NCBI GenBank assembly: GCA_023374025.1
Contig: SIJG01000152.1
Coordinates: 1 to 64,000 of the forward strand
Length of the DNA: 64,000 nt
Reading direction: 5' to 3'
Source: Heterodera schachtii
Lineage: Eukaryota; Nematoda; Chromadorea; Rhabditida; Heteroderidae
Both the position numbers and the translations under genes were made by a program. Below the pieces are notes generated by a model. It did not search any database and was not told the origin of the DNA. It saw nothing but the letters and a program-made list of their open reading frames with translations. Positions 21,007 to 31,850 of this stretch are shown here, piece after piece. The stretch's first letter is position 1; every line of letters starts with the position of its first letter.

Positions 21007-21189
21007 GTTTTTCCCAATTCAAATGTTTTTTTTAATTAAGAGTTTTAATAGAAATTTTTGTTCATGTTCATTCTTAAACCTTTGGGCTGCATGGTATTTG
21101 AAAATTTTATTGGCAAAAATGATATAATTTTGATTTTGGTTGAACCGGTTCAATCATTGCTCGTGGGACTTGGATTTCCATTTGTTTAG

Positions 21190-21368
21190 TATCGGCCCCA
21201 ACGACATGCTGAAGTGGCGCCTGCGCACCAACACGAAGGGCCTCGACGAGGAGTCCAAGGACTATTTGTCCTTGTATTTGCTGCTCGTCCAATGCAACAA
21301 CACGGAGGTGCACGCAAAATTCAAATTCGGCATAATGAATGCCAATGGAGATGAAGGCAGAGTGCTGG
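21190..21368 (+). CDS. spop: MATH-domain exon 2 of a SPOP-like gene (partial)
   Basis: After acceptor TTTGTTTAG the exon completes a Ser codon and reads IGPNDMLKWRLRTN, then KGLDEESKDYLSLYLLLV, then VHAKFKFGIMNANGDE and ends at L-G|GTGAGT. K-G-L-D-E-E-S-K-D-Y-L-S-L-Y-L-L-L is a hallmark of the SPOP MATH fold, in the segment leading into the substrate-binding groove. The exon is strikingly GC-rich at third positions (CTG, CGC, ACC, GAG, AAG) against an AT-rich genome. It ends in phase 1, just before the place where SPOP continues with an R-A-Y-R-F-V-Q-G-like strand. That strand, the rest of the MATH domain, the BTB domain and the BACK-like tail are not found downstream in this window. So this is either a gene with very long introns, or a truncated copy. 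Confidence 0.88.
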
Positions 21369-21626
21369 GTGAGTGACAATGAAGGGAATTGGAAGGAAAT
21401 GAATGGTAGGAGAAGGAAATTTCCATCGTTACGAGTTTCCCACCTCCATACGACTGAAGCACCGTGACTTTACAACCCTCAGTAGACAATAGTTGAGTCC
21501 GTCCTTATTAATACTGTAAGCAATCCAATATGCCTTCTTTTTGAATTTTTGCTTGGCGATATTTTGAGGGAAATGTGAAATTAAGGGAGTAGCCATGGGG
21601 GGGGGGGGCGGCTGAGGTGGCTAAAG
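21369..21626 (+). other. Intron or spacer after MATH exon 2
   Basis: Begins with the strong donor GTGAGT. It contains a 12-base G-run (21597-21608) and a CATGGG block. No second half of the MATH domain is encoded in any frame. The acceptor that would join to the next open segment is uncertain; TAAAG| at 21626 and AAAAAAG| at 21659 keep the frame but both are weak, with no clean pyrimidine tract. Confidence 0.5.
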
Positions 21627-21659
21627 TCCTCTCTAACCAAAAATTTTTAATGAAAAAAG

Positions 21660-21908
21660 AAATAATTCTGAAAATATATGAGCAACAACAAATTGGCACC
21701 GCCGATGCCTTCCATCAATCGATGGGACAGCCGCCGCTGGCGATGTCTTCCGCGCCGTCAATGGCCATGGCGGGGTCCGGCACGACCGCCGCCGCCGTAA
21801 TGTCAGGCGCAACGTCACATGCCCGCACCGTCGTCGACGCGAAGGATGTTGCGGGTGTAATTAGCAGCAGCAACTTCCAACCAGCGCACCAGCAGCAACA
21901 GTACTCAT
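21660..21908 (+). CDS. Gln/Ala/Ser-rich exon, unknown protein
   Basis: An open segment translating as IYEQQQIGTADAFHQSMG, then PPLAMSSAPSMAMAG, then an Ala/Thr/Val stretch and NFQPAHQQQQYS, ended by the strong donor GTAAGT at 21909. Third positions are GC-rich, like the MATH exons. The content (Gln, Ala, Ser, Pro, Met) is that of a disordered linker or activation-type region; no domain is recognisable. The exact start is unclear: an upstream Met at 21617 is in frame, while acceptors at 21627 or 21660 would be phase-compatible with the phase-1 end of MATH exon 2. It may belong to the same gene as an insertion after the MATH strands, to an alternative transcript, or to a separate gene. No hallmark decides. 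Confidence 0.55.
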
Positions 21909-22035
21909 GTAAGTTTTGGCGTACTTTTCTATTACATGTTCATACATGAAAAAGAAGCGTGGATAGGAGAGGGGTCAACAGCCAATTTAGAAAGTAGGTA
22001 CAAACGCCTTTACAATCTTTTTTTGGAGAGGGGAA

Positions 22036-22057
22036 GGAGGTGCCGATAGGCGCCTCC
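22036..22057 (+). repeat. GGCGCC hairpin repeat inside an intron
   Basis: Arms GGAGGTGCC and GGCGCCTCC around GATA. Compared with the commonest copy, C-to-A in the left arm is matched by G-to-T in the right arm, so the pair is restored; all nine positions pair with one G.U. It lies inside the 314-base intron between the two Gln-rich exons, next to C- and G-runs at 22098-22106 and 22131-22148. Confidence 0.75.
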
Positions 22058-22222
22058 GGGGAAACTATAGTATTTTTGAGAAAATTTGAGACCTCTGCCC
22101 CCCCCCTTTCGGCTAGCCCCTTTTGCGAGCGGGGGGAGGGGGGGGGGACATGGACAAATATTGTGAAGGGAGCGGAGCGATTTCCCACTTTGCCCGTTAA
22201 CTTTTAAAACTTTCATTTTCAG

Positions 22223-22488
22223 ACAGCACAGCGCCGTCCGTTGGTCAGCCGATCACAAAGGCGACAAGCAGTGCGAGTGCAACCGCTTACCCGGTCGCCA
22301 CGTCTCAACTGATGATGGGCATGGCGGGTGGTGGCAAAATGCCGAACGCCGCCGTCACCGCGCAACAAATGCAGCAGCAACGGCACTGGCAAAGACAGCA
22401 GCAGCAAGAGCAGATGAATTTTATAAAATTAAGACAAATTTGGAACAAAAAATATTCACATAAAATGATAATGAATGAGAAAAAGTAA
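22223..22488 (+). CDS. Gln-rich exon 2, ending in AT-rich tail
   Basis: The acceptor TTCATTTTCAG at 22222 joins in phase 1 to the donor at 21908 across a 314-base intron. Translation: YSTAPSVGQPITKATSSASA, then VATSQLMMGMAGGGKMPN, then AVTAQQMQQQRHWQRQQQQE. At about 22413 composition drops abruptly from GC-rich to AT-rich, and the frame runs on through NFIKLRQIWNKKYSHKM to TAA at 22486-22488. A weak donor GTAATA lies at 22485. The GC-rich part looks like real coding sequence; the tail of about 25 codons may be read-through into the repeat array. No domain is recognised, so function is unknown. Confidence 0.5.
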
Positions 22489-23338
22489 TACAAATGTAAA
22501 TTAAGTAAAATTGAAAGACAAAAATTTTCTAAATAATTAATTAAAATAAAAAATAAAGAGAAAATAAATTTATACAGTAATTCATAATATTTCATAAATT
22601 AACAATTTTAGACATAAATATTCAAATTGATATATTTTTGATTTTCAAAAATTAAAAAATATTTTCTCTTTTAGTTTCCAAAAGTAATGGTTTTAAATTT
22701 TATAAAATTTGCACACAATTTTTAAGAAAAAATATAACAAATGAAATAAATGTAGAAAAAATGATTAATTGAATAAATAATAACTTCATATGATGTGATT
22801 AAGAAAAAAAGGTTTTAATAAATTGATAAAAGATTTAAAGGATATATTAATTTAATCAAAATTTAAAATTAATTATGCTTAAAAAATTTAAGAATTAATA
22901 ATAAGAATATTTTTTATAAAAATTTAATTATGTAGAAGGTGAAAAAATAGTACCATCGAGATCGAAAATTTAAACTGAATGAACAATTAAAAATGAATTT
23001 TATTATTTTTTAAATAAAAAAATTTTTTTTAAATTTAAATTAAAAATTAAAATAAAATATCGTCAAACAATTGGTGCATTTAAACTGGGCATTGCAAGAT
23101 TAATTGGAAAATAAATTAATACCAATTATCAGATAAAAAGAATTATTAAACATAAAAGTAAAAAATAAATAAAATTAAGGTGAAAATAAAAATTCAAATC
23201 AAATATGTTTTATTTGTTTCTCTGACCGATTGTTAAAACATGTGCATAAAATGCCAAAGAGAAAAATTCAATTAGCATAATTAGGAATTAATGAGAATAA
23301 AAAAGTGAGTTAAAAATTCATACATATTTAAAAAAAAT

Positions 23339-23512
23339 AATATCAACATTCATAAAGAGAAAATAAATAATAAAAATATTTATAAATTATAACTTAAATA
23401 TCAACATTCATAAAGAGAAAATAAATAATAAAAATATTTATAAATTATAACTTAAATATCAACATTCATAAAGAGAAAATAAATAATAAAAATATTTATA
23501 AATTACAACTTA
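23339..23512 (+). repeat. 58-bp tandem repeat, 3 copies
   Basis: The unit begins TATCAACATTCATAAAGAG and recurs at 23341, 23399 and 23457 with almost no change (one T-to-C in the third copy). The period is 58 bp. High identity suggests a recent slippage or replication event. Not coding. Confidence 0.9.
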
Positions 23513-25489
23513 TTGGACAAACTATAACAAACAAAGCTTTATTATATTACAAAACAATATGCAAGTTATATGTATGAGAGAAAAAGTTATTAAGTTAAAG
23601 TCATAAAAGAAAGAATTAAAATGATTTCAATAAATAAAGTATAATAATTATATAAATTTATTAAAATTTATTTAATTCAATTTATGAAAATTAAATTAAT
23701 GTTTACTATGATAGAAATTTTTATAATAATTCTCCGAACTTAAAATAATGTTAGTTTAATGAATTTAAAAATAATAAAATCTTTATAGTATTCTATTATC
23801 TAAATAAAAAGTATTTAGCAAAGAATTAGTATTTAATAAAATTATTTTTATTATTATAAGAAAATATTTATAAAATTCTTTATGTGAGATTAAAAATATA
23901 TGCAAATATACCCTAATCTTTATGAATAAAACCAAGAGACTAAAATGACAAATAATTGTATTTTTAATTCAAACTATAAAATAAGAGTACGAAGAATTAT
24001 TTAATACAATTCTAATACCAACACAAAAGCCGAATATTTATAAATTTAAAAACACATAATTTGGATACAAAATTTAGGATAATTTTAAATAAATGAAATA
24101 AAAATAATACCATTATCTTTATATTATATTACCACTGCACAAAACATGAGATTTAAATAGAAGCATGGGAAAACAAAATAATAAACTTTTAATTGTTTAG
24201 TTAAAAATATAAATTTACCGTTTTTCAATTAAAAATATGAATTTATTTTTAAAATGTAAATATAATACAATTATATCTTTTTTCTTATTTTATGCTTAAT
24301 GTATGTTTGCTTATAAAAATGTAATGCTCTTTTTGCTTATATAAATTTGATTTCATATTTTATTTAATGAAAAAATTATTTTATATTGTTAGTTTTCTTT
24401 TTTTATTATTGTTTTCGGCTATTATTTTTACAAATTAAGTTTTGATTTTTTTGAGTTTCTATTATTTTAGCATTAACATTAAAAAATTTGCGAATAATTA
24501 GGAAAGTTTACTAGTTAAACAATAAACTAAATAAAACAAAGAAATACCAAAATATATCTAAATTTCAAAAATCATTTACGAAATAAAATAAAATATTTCA
24601 TTCATTAATAGTAATTAATTGATTCCATTTGAAAATATTAATTTTTACATTTTTTTTTATAATTTTGTACTTTTTAATTAAATAATTGATCATTTTTGTT
24701 TGTGATTTTTTATAATATTTTTGTTATTATTTACTTTTCTTTAATTAAAAATGAATTTATTTTTTAAAATCTATCAAAATATTGTTACTGTATCTTCAGT
24801 TTCTATTAATAATGATGGTATTTAAATTATTAAATATTCAATCAGGCGTTTATTATTTAAATTTTTGAAAAAGTGAAATTTCGAATTATAAGGTTTAAAA
24901 TTGTTTATTAAAAAATTAGGACCATTTAAATTCGGAACACATTTTTCACATTTAAATGGCATTAAATTTTTTATTTTTCTTAACAAATCCCCGGAAAAAC
25001 ATTCAAAAAATGAAAATTATCATTAAATTATATCTCTTTTCTTTAAATGCATATACAAATTGAAGAATTTATTCTTTAAATAAAACTCTGTAAAATCCAC
25101 AAATAATTATTTTAAATTTATATTATTTAATTGCACGTTTAATTATTAAATACGGAAATCTATTTGGTTTAAGATTAAATATTATTTATATTAAATATTT
25201 AAATAATTTAAATCTTATTTTTTTATAAGTTATATTAAAAAAACACCTAATTTAGTCAGTTAATTTAAGCTTTATACAATATCTTTGTTTTTTTTCTGCC
25301 ATTCTTAAAACTCGATTTAAGATAATTAAATAAATAAATGTTTGTGTTTTTAAATTTGGATTTTTAATTCGTTCATATGATTTCCAATTAATGTCTATTT
25401 TGTTTGTTCGCTTTAGTTTGGAGTTAACAGAAATAATATATAATTTTTAATGAATTTTTTGCTATAATTTGTAATTTATTTCTTATCAT

Positions 25490-25580
25490 TAATTTAATTT
25501 TCTTTCACCATGCATGCCACAGCTGAATAAAGAACACTAGCATTGGCAATGAACATTTTTAGTTCAAATATGACCTTTTT
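25490..25580 (+). repeat. Module C copy 2
   Basis: Flank CATTAATTTAATTTTCTTTC, outer arms CATGCC (25513-25518) and GGCAATG (25545-25551) kept as in the copy at 11386, but the interior (ACAGCTGAATAAAGAACACT) differs and its own inner pair is GCT/AGC. Flank AACATTTTTA then ATATGACCTTTTTATA. Confidence 0.65.
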
Positions 25581-26766
25581 ATATAGGTAAATTAAAATTT
25601 TAATTATTTTTATTGAAATTTTCTGATTTATTTTTATAAAATTAAATTTTTATTTAATTAAAAATTATGACATTCAAATAAAAATTCACTGTAATGCTTC
25701 GGATTTTAAAAATAAACCCCAAAAATTATTTAATTTCACCAATTATTAGAGTATTAAAATTGTAAAATGTAATCAGCTTGCATATTGTAAAGCTTTTTGT
25801 TCTTTATATTAGAGTATCAAAAATGTAAAAAAATTTTTAGATTATGTGGATAAATTTGTATATATTTCTATGGATAAATGGTTAAATATTACTAATTATC
25901 TTTATTTTGAATTGTTTTTCTTTTCAATATTTATTCTAATAACTTTTCTATAAATTTAAGTTTCGGTATATTTGTATAACTTCAATAAACTGTTTATATA
26001 GTTCTCACAAAAATGTAGAAAAATTCCAAATATAAAGGTTCTATGTTTTTAAAAATTTTTATAATTTTTTTAAATTTAAGTGGCAATTTTTGTGATAAAT
26101 AATTTGTCTAATACATATAAAAAGGTAAGAGCTTTTTTGTAGCAATATCTGTGCTCTAATGGTATGCAAAATTTACCAGATTTTGCACACGACTTTACAC
26201 CAAATAAAAAATTTTGATTTACTTTTTTCATTTTACAAATATAAATTTAAGTAATTTGATAATATCAGTAAGTTTAGTTTTTGATTAATAATATCCAAAT
26301 AAATTAAAATTTTAAAGAAATAACTTTAAAGTGTATTTAAGCACTTTCAATAATTTTAATTATTTACGAAGATAAATTTTTATTTAAAAATTAAACAAAT
26401 TATTTTTCATTATTTTTCTTTTATTTTTGATTGGCTTTATAAAAACAAATGATATATTTCTAAATAACTTTTATAAATAGATAGAATATATACAAAAATA
26501 TGTTCAAATTCATATAATATTTACATATAATGTAAGAAGATGTATAATTTATTTAAAAGGTATTTTTGGTTTTATAAATGTGAGTTAATATTTTAATTTA
26601 ATAAATAAATTTGTTTAAATTCAAATTGATATTTTTAAATTAAATGTTGTTTTTTCAATGTTCTGATTTAGGAGTATTTTTTATTTTCATCTAAAAGAGG
26701 GAAATTTCTAAAAAAATTTGGCTAATTTCTACAAAATTCATATAAAGTGTTAAAAATTTTCCGCTT

Positions 26767-26786
26767 GCGGCGCCAATCGGCGCCGC
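26767..26786. repeat. GGCGCC hairpin repeat, perfect palindrome copy
   Basis: Arms GCGGCGCC and GGCGCCGC around AATC, all Watson-Crick. Followed by the family's other flank, GGCCCCCAAAAACTCCTA. It forms a tandem pair with the core at 26904. Confidence 0.75.
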
Positions 26787-26903
26787 CGGCCCCCAAAAAC
26801 TCCTATTTTTTTCTTAAAAATTAGTCAAAGACCTTAAGTATTGCTCTTTTTTTGGACAAAATTTGTTAACAAATACCTTTAAATTTTCAAAAAAAATTTT
26901 CCC

Positions 26904-26925
26904 GGCGGCGCCTATCGGCACCACC
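26904..26925 (-). repeat. GGCGCC hairpin repeat
   Basis: Minus-strand arms GGTGGTGCC and GGCGCCGCC around GATA, all pairing with two G.U wobbles. The upstream plus-strand flank TTTGTTAACAAATACC is the family flank. A minus-strand frame containing GGADRRRRE crosses it; similar GADRRR-like peptides appear wherever this repeat is translated and do not mark genes. Confidence 0.75.
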
Positions 26926-28047
26926 GAACCTCTCCCCTTGCCCATTCACCAAGTTTTTTGGAAATGTGCCGCAAAAAATGTTAAAATCTGATTTAATGAT
27001 CCCGAATGCACACTGAAATTTATGATAAATATAATAATAGAATATATTTTCAATCGAATAAAATGTAAAAATATTTGAGCAATTTTGCAAGATGTTCTTA
27101 TTTTTGACCCTAAAATCTTATTTTGGCCTTTATTCTTATTTTGAAAATTTTGAGATAGAAACACTGGATTAATAAACAAAAACAGCCATAAAAATTGACA
27201 TTTCTGGCAAATTTGTAATTCCTAAATTTGGTCATTTTTTAGACAATATCTGTGCAATTATACCAAAAAGAATTGAATCGAGGCGATACATCAAATAAAG
27301 GAATGTGGAGCCAAGCATATTATTCAAAAAAAAAAAAATTATTTGTGAGATTTTTTGAAGCTAATTAAAAACAAACCCCCGCCCCCGTCCTCGCTACTCT
27401 GACCCCCGCCAACCCTCGTCCCCGTGAAAAGCCACCCCCGCCCACGGTGCTCGAACCCTACTTTTATATGTGATTTTTCCGAGTTGAACAGCACCCTTAA
27501 AGACAAATCTGTTCTTCTTATGCAATTAACACCGAAAGTAATAAATCATTTTATTTCTTTTAATTTTCTTTTCATTGATAAATTATGTATGTAATTGCTG
27601 TTTGTTTTTAATTTTGGATACATACTATAACAGCAAAATAATCACAATTTTGGTAAAAAGAAAACCCCATTTTTTGTTAATCTTAATTGTTTGTCATGCC
27701 TGATAAAAATTTAAGCTCTTGGTCGGTCTACCAAAGCATGGAAGTGAAACAACAAAAATTTTCCTTGGTATAAAATTCTTAAACAGTTTTTTTATAAAGT
27801 AAAGCAAATTTTTATTTCAGTTCTATTATAGGTTAGAAATGACTTGTTTTAGCTAATCTCTCCCAGCAAGAAAAATGAAAAAAAGTATGCCAAAGAAGAC
27901 TCATACGATTTTCTATTATATTTTTAGCATTAACATTAAAATATAAGCGAATAATTAGGAAAATTTTATTGGTTCAATAAAAATAAATTAATTAATTATC
28001 AATAATTTTTATTATTTTTTAAATATCAAATTTTAAAAATCATTTAC
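26926..28047. other. Mixed region, GC-rich C-run block
   Basis: 26.93-27.35 kb has two short minus-strand frames without recognisable content. 27370-27463 is a block of reiterated CCCCCGCC/CCCTCGTCCCCG motifs ending GTGCTCGAACCCTA, whose reverse (TAGGGTTCGAGCAC) resembles an hAT end; only that end is visible. 27.5-27.9 kb has more even composition (GCTCTTGGTCGGTCTACC at 27715) but no gene was recognised. Confidence 0.45.
27370..27463 (-). mobile_element. C-rich motif element, one terminus visible
   Basis: Reiterated ACCCCCGCC and CCTCGTCCCCG units and a right end CGAACCCTA. The build is that of the other GC-motif hAT-like elements (terminal zone made of a repeated 6-10-base motif), but no left end or target duplication was found. 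Confidence 0.4.
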
Positions 28048-28286
28048 AAAATGAAATAAAATTATTTTATTCATTATAATAGTGATTAATTAATTTTCAT
28101 TTGAAATTATATTTTGCATTTCATTATAAATTTGTGAATTTTTAATTAAATTGCTTTATTAATAACTATAACTTTGCACATAACTTGATGTATTTTATAT
28201 TTCATGTTATTCATTTGCTAAATTTATTTATGATTTATAAATTTTGAATTTTTATTTCCTTATCATTTAATTTAATTGCAGTATTT
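28048..28286 (+). repeat. 239-bp direct repeat flanking the TTAA element, copy 1
   Basis: From AAATGAAATAAAATTATTTT to AATTGCAGTATTTT it is almost identical to 28744-28980. It contains a short form of module D without its GC-rich core (CTTTGCACATAACTTGA, then ATTTCATGTTATTCATTTGC). Confidence 0.8.
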
Positions 28287-28370
28287 TTCATGCTGAGAGA
28301 ATTATTTACCTTGTTTAAAGACCTCAATATCATCGTCATTGTTTGGGATTGACTATAATATTTCAATTAA

Positions 28371-28738
28371 CTCTGTTTCCGGACTCACCGCGAGGAGGTA
28401 GCAGAATTTTGAGCCCATACTAACCACAACACAATAGACAAATCACAATAAACTTTTATGTACAGTACACCCTTTTTCAACTTTTAATGAGTTGGACCCA
28501 ACTCAAGGGATAAGAATTCGAGAACGGAAGAAAACATACCGAGAAAATGATTTGCCTATCAGAAATTTGGTTGAAGGCTTTGGTGCCATTGAGAACCCAA
28601 ACGAAGATGAATTTTTGGTCATTTCAGATCTTTGCAATACAGACTGTACATAAAAGTTTATTGTGATTTGTCTATTGTGTTGTGGTTAGTATGGGCTCAA
28701 AATTCTGCTACCTCCTCGCGGTGAGTCCGGAAACAGAG
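28371..28738. mobile_element. TTAA-flanked inverted-repeat element, 368 bp
   Basis: The first 96 bases (28371-28466, beginning CTCTGTTTCCGGACTCACC) are repeated inverted, without any mismatch I could find, at 28643-28738. TTAA stands directly outside both ends (28367-28370 and 28739-28742), the target preference of piggyBac-type elements. The 176-base middle has mixed composition and no transposase. Perfect terminal repeats imply a young or recently mobile non-autonomous element. The termini do not begin with the CCC typical of known piggyBac ends, so superfamily assignment is tentative. Confidence 0.88.
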
Positions 28739-28743
28739 TTAAT

Positions 28744-28980
28744 AAAATGAAATAAAATTATTTTCATTATAATAGTGATTAATTAATTTTCATTTGAAAT
28801 TATATTTTGCATTTCATTATAAATTTGTGAATTTTTAATTAAATTGCTTTATTAATAACTATAACTTTGCACATAACTTGAAGTATTTTGTATTTCATGT
28901 TATTCATTTGCTAAATTTATTTATGATTTATAAATTTTGCATTTTTATTTGCTTATCATTTAATTTAATTGCAGTATTTT
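28744..28980 (+). repeat. 237-bp direct repeat flanking the TTAA element, copy 2
   Basis: Second copy of 28048-28286. It starts two bases after the right TTAA, whereas copy 1 ends 80 bp before the left TTAA, so it is not the target duplication itself but a larger duplication whose junction coincides with the element. Confidence 0.8.
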
Positions 28981-29519
28981 GACTTCAATTACAAAATATT
29001 AAATTTTTTAATGAATAGAAAAAAAGATTTTTTCGCAATTTTAAATTTATTGACTTTTTAATTGATTATTTTGAATGTAAATTGATCAGATTAAATTTTA
29101 ATAATTGTATATTTCAATTGAATTTAAAGTATTTTATTTTTTTATTTATTTAATCATGTGCAATTCATGGTGTTGTTTTTTTAAATCGAATTTACATGAT
29201 TAAGCATAAATTTATTTGAATTATAATAAAATAAAAAACAAATAAATATTAATACTTAAAAAAATTATATTTCGTAATAGTTTTTAATTAAATTATTTTA
29301 ATATATTTTTATGTGAGTTATTTTTTCCTAGCTTAAGGTGATTTTTTTGTTTTGTTTTCAAATATTTTTTAAACTAAATAAATTTAATAACAACAAAAAT
29401 AAAACTGATTAATTAGAACTCTAAAATATTTCTCCTTTTTAATCAATTTTTTATAATTTCTAATCATTATAATTATTTAATTAGCTTCTTAAACTATTTT
29501 TTAAAATTAAAATAAATAC
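28981..29519. other. AT-rich, no features
   Basis: No gene. 29040-29150 resembles the 3690-3800 part of the 2.4-kb duplication (TTGAATGTAAATTGATCAGA). Confidence 0.5.
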
Positions 29520-29965
29520 TATTCTTTATAAAATATGTATGAAATATGTACAAAAACCGCACAAATATGTACTAAAATATGTAAATAAATTTTTTAAATG
29601 GTTATTTTTGGAAAAAATCTGCGTAAAAAGTAAAATAGGCAAAAAATACCATAAAATGAACAAAATAGCGTAAAATCACTTTTTAGTATATTAAATATTA
29701 ATTTTTGGTATCCCTTTTAAAAAAAATCGGTTTTTTAGCGATCATTTTGAAAAAATTTGAAATTTTCACAAAAATTTCTGTGAATTCTCAAAATATGAAA
29801 AAAAAATGAAAATGGGTAAGAAAAAATTGCAAAATTTTGGATTCTAGGGCGTCTAAAAAATTTTTTTTTAAATCCTCAAAAATTTCAAAATATGTTCAAA
29901 CAAATGCGAAAAGTCCAAAAATGTATAAAAAATGTACATATATAATATGTAAAAAAATCCGTTAA
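29520..29965 (-). mobile_element. Inverted, end-less relative of the 6.2-kb hAT element
   Basis: Repeated AAATATGTA/ATGTACATAT motifs and AAAATAGGCAAAAAATACC correspond, in inverse orientation, to the interior of 6223-6849 (which has GCCTATTTAGG and TTTACATATTT). The TAGGGATC termini are not present, so this is a degraded copy. Confidence 0.5.
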
Positions 29966-31127
29966 TTATTATCATAGAAACAAAAAAAATTGTACAGATA
30001 ATATTAATTTATAATAAAATATTTATTTTCTTAATAATAATATAATTGAATAATTATTAAAATTAAAATATATTTAATTAATTAATTAAAATTGTTATAC
30101 TTGAAAATTTAAAAACATTTTAATTAAGCTTTAATTTAAAGTTTATCATATTTTCTTAAATTAAATCAAATATATTTTAAATATTTTTATATCTCGCAAT
30201 TTTTGTTGTTTTTTAATTTAAATTTGCTTTGTTTTCATTTTTCTTAATTGTTACTTAACAATTTTTTCGTAAAATTTTTAATTTTCTTCCTTTAAGTCTC
30301 ATTTTGGTTTCGAAGAATTGTTTTGTAATTTCTTTTTAAAAACATTTAATGTTAAAATCTGGAAAATAAAGCTTATGAATAAAATTGAAAATTAACTTTT
30401 AAAATAAAAATCGAATAATTAAAAATAAAAAATCTTAATTTTAATAAAAACAATTTCAAAACAGCCAAATGCAAAAAATATATATTCTTTTAAAAAATTT
30501 TAATGAATTTTTAGTCGAATACGAGTTCTCATTGAAAAAAATTTTACACAAAATAATAATTCGAAAATGTCGAAATGGCGAATAAGTCTAAAAACGCAGG
30601 GATTTTGCTCATCTCGTGTTTCGTCTCGTTTTAATTATGGGGGCGCGACAAAATGTCAACCAATCGGGGGGAGAGGCTAAAGAAAAAATATTATATTGAA
30701 ATTATAGAAAAGTAAATTGTGCAAAAAAAATAAAATAAATTTGCGCCAATGATTTTTATTTAATTTCAATTTAAAAAATATTAATTCATTTTTTTCTGTG
30801 AAATGTGTAAAAAAATTATGCTTTGTTATAAATTTTTATTTAAAAACTATGAAATTATAATAATAATTTATTTGTTTTATTTGATTAATTGTTAAAAAGT
30901 TAATTAAGAATCTTTTATCTATTTTTGCTCTTTAATCTCACGACCTTTTTCGTGAACCGGCGCCAGTCTTTTTTTGACTCGCTTGTTATTAATATGTACA
31001 ATGATATTCTAAGATTTATGAATGTAAATTTATTTACCAGTTATTCTCTTGTTTGAATTATATGTAAATGTAGAAATAATTAAAATATATTTTAATGATA
31101 TTTTTTGGTTATAATAATATTTTGATA
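29966..31127. other. AT-rich with two GC-richer patches
   Basis: 30040-30240 resembles 3985-4180 of the 2.4-kb duplication. 30565-30690 (GGGGGCGCGACAAAATGTC, CAATCGGGGGGAGAGG) and 30935-30985 (CACGACCTTTTTCGTGAACC, which contains CACGA/TCGTG, and GGCGCCAGTC) are GC-richer and unmatched elsewhere in the window. No gene was recognised. Confidence 0.45.
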
Positions 31128-31560
31128 ACTTTATAAATAAAAATGAATGATATATTTATGAATAAATTTTATAAATAGAAAGAATATATTCAAAAATATG
31201 TTAAAATTCATATAATATATAAAACTGTTATATTATAAATAGTTTATTTAAAAGGTATTTTTGGTTTAATTGTGCGTTAATAGTTTATTATTCAAATCTA
31301 ATTTTATTAATTAAATTTTCTTTTTTCCTATTATCAGACAATTTGAATTCGTATAAAATATTTGATATAATTCATTCACAAAATCATTATTAATCAATAA
31401 AAAGTTATTTAAAATATTATTATTTTTAATTTTATTTCTTGCTAAGTCTAGTCTTAGATCGTTTGCGAGTAGGCCTTTTCTTATTTAATAAATGCTTTAT
31501 TTGATGGTGTATTATTATAAACTTTTTGCTAAATTGTCTTTTAAATTATTTATTTTATTA
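31128..31560 (+). repeat. Module A copy 6 with long flanks
   Basis: Collinear with 43955-44340 over both flanks (AATGAATGATATATTTATGA, GACAATTTGAATTCGTATAA, TGGTGTATTATTATAA). The module lies at 31428-31503, with left flank TTTTATTTCTTGCTAAG, core TCTAGTCTTAGATCGTTTGC and GAGTAGGC, and right flank TTTTCTTATTTAATAAATGC. The copy at 44241 has a related core but has lost the TTTTCTTATT flank. Confidence 0.65.
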
Positions 31561-31714
31561 AAATATAAGACTAACTAAATATTAATTAAATTTTTTTTTA
31601 TTATTAAATTATTTATTTATTTTTGTTTGATTTATACATTTGTTTCAGCCATATTCTTTCATTCATTTTTACAAATCGCTAAAACTTATTTAATGAGTTT
31701 TTTTGCATTTCTTT

Positions 31715-31850
31715 TAGAGTGCCACGGCACCGGGACCAAAACACGGACAACTGAGTACCGAAGTCCCGGTTTTGAACAGTTTTGACCGGGACCGGGAAAT
31801 TCCCGGTTTTTCAACCCAAAAAGGTCTCGGTCCCGGTAAAACCAAAATTC
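31715..31850 (+). mobile_element. Terminal fragment of a GGTCCCGG-repeat hAT-like MITE
   Basis: It starts TAGAGTGCCACGG, the mirror of the end at 2090-2102, and continues with GACCGGGACCGGG, TTCCCGG and GGTCTCGGTCCCGG. No right terminus was found. A partial GGCGCC-type core (GCGCCTATC near 31908) follows. Confidence 0.6.

Larger units (their letters stand above)
22489..26760. other. AT-rich region without genes
   Basis: 22.5-24.2 kb is A-rich on this strand and 24.3-26.7 kb T-rich. No open frame of interest. It holds a 3-copy tandem repeat (23339-23512), module C (25490), a phrase seen elsewhere in the module array (ACTGTATCTTCAGTTT at 24786) and, from 26270 to 26600, a diverged copy of 43790-44100 (AACTTTAAAGTGTATTTAAG). 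Small GC-richer patches occur at 23225, 24838 and 24989. Confidence 0.5.

Noticed and set aside
21262..21489. Minus-strand frames opposite the MATH exon
   Set aside because: Shadows of a GC-rich exon; the plus-strand frame matches SPOP and has proper splice sites.
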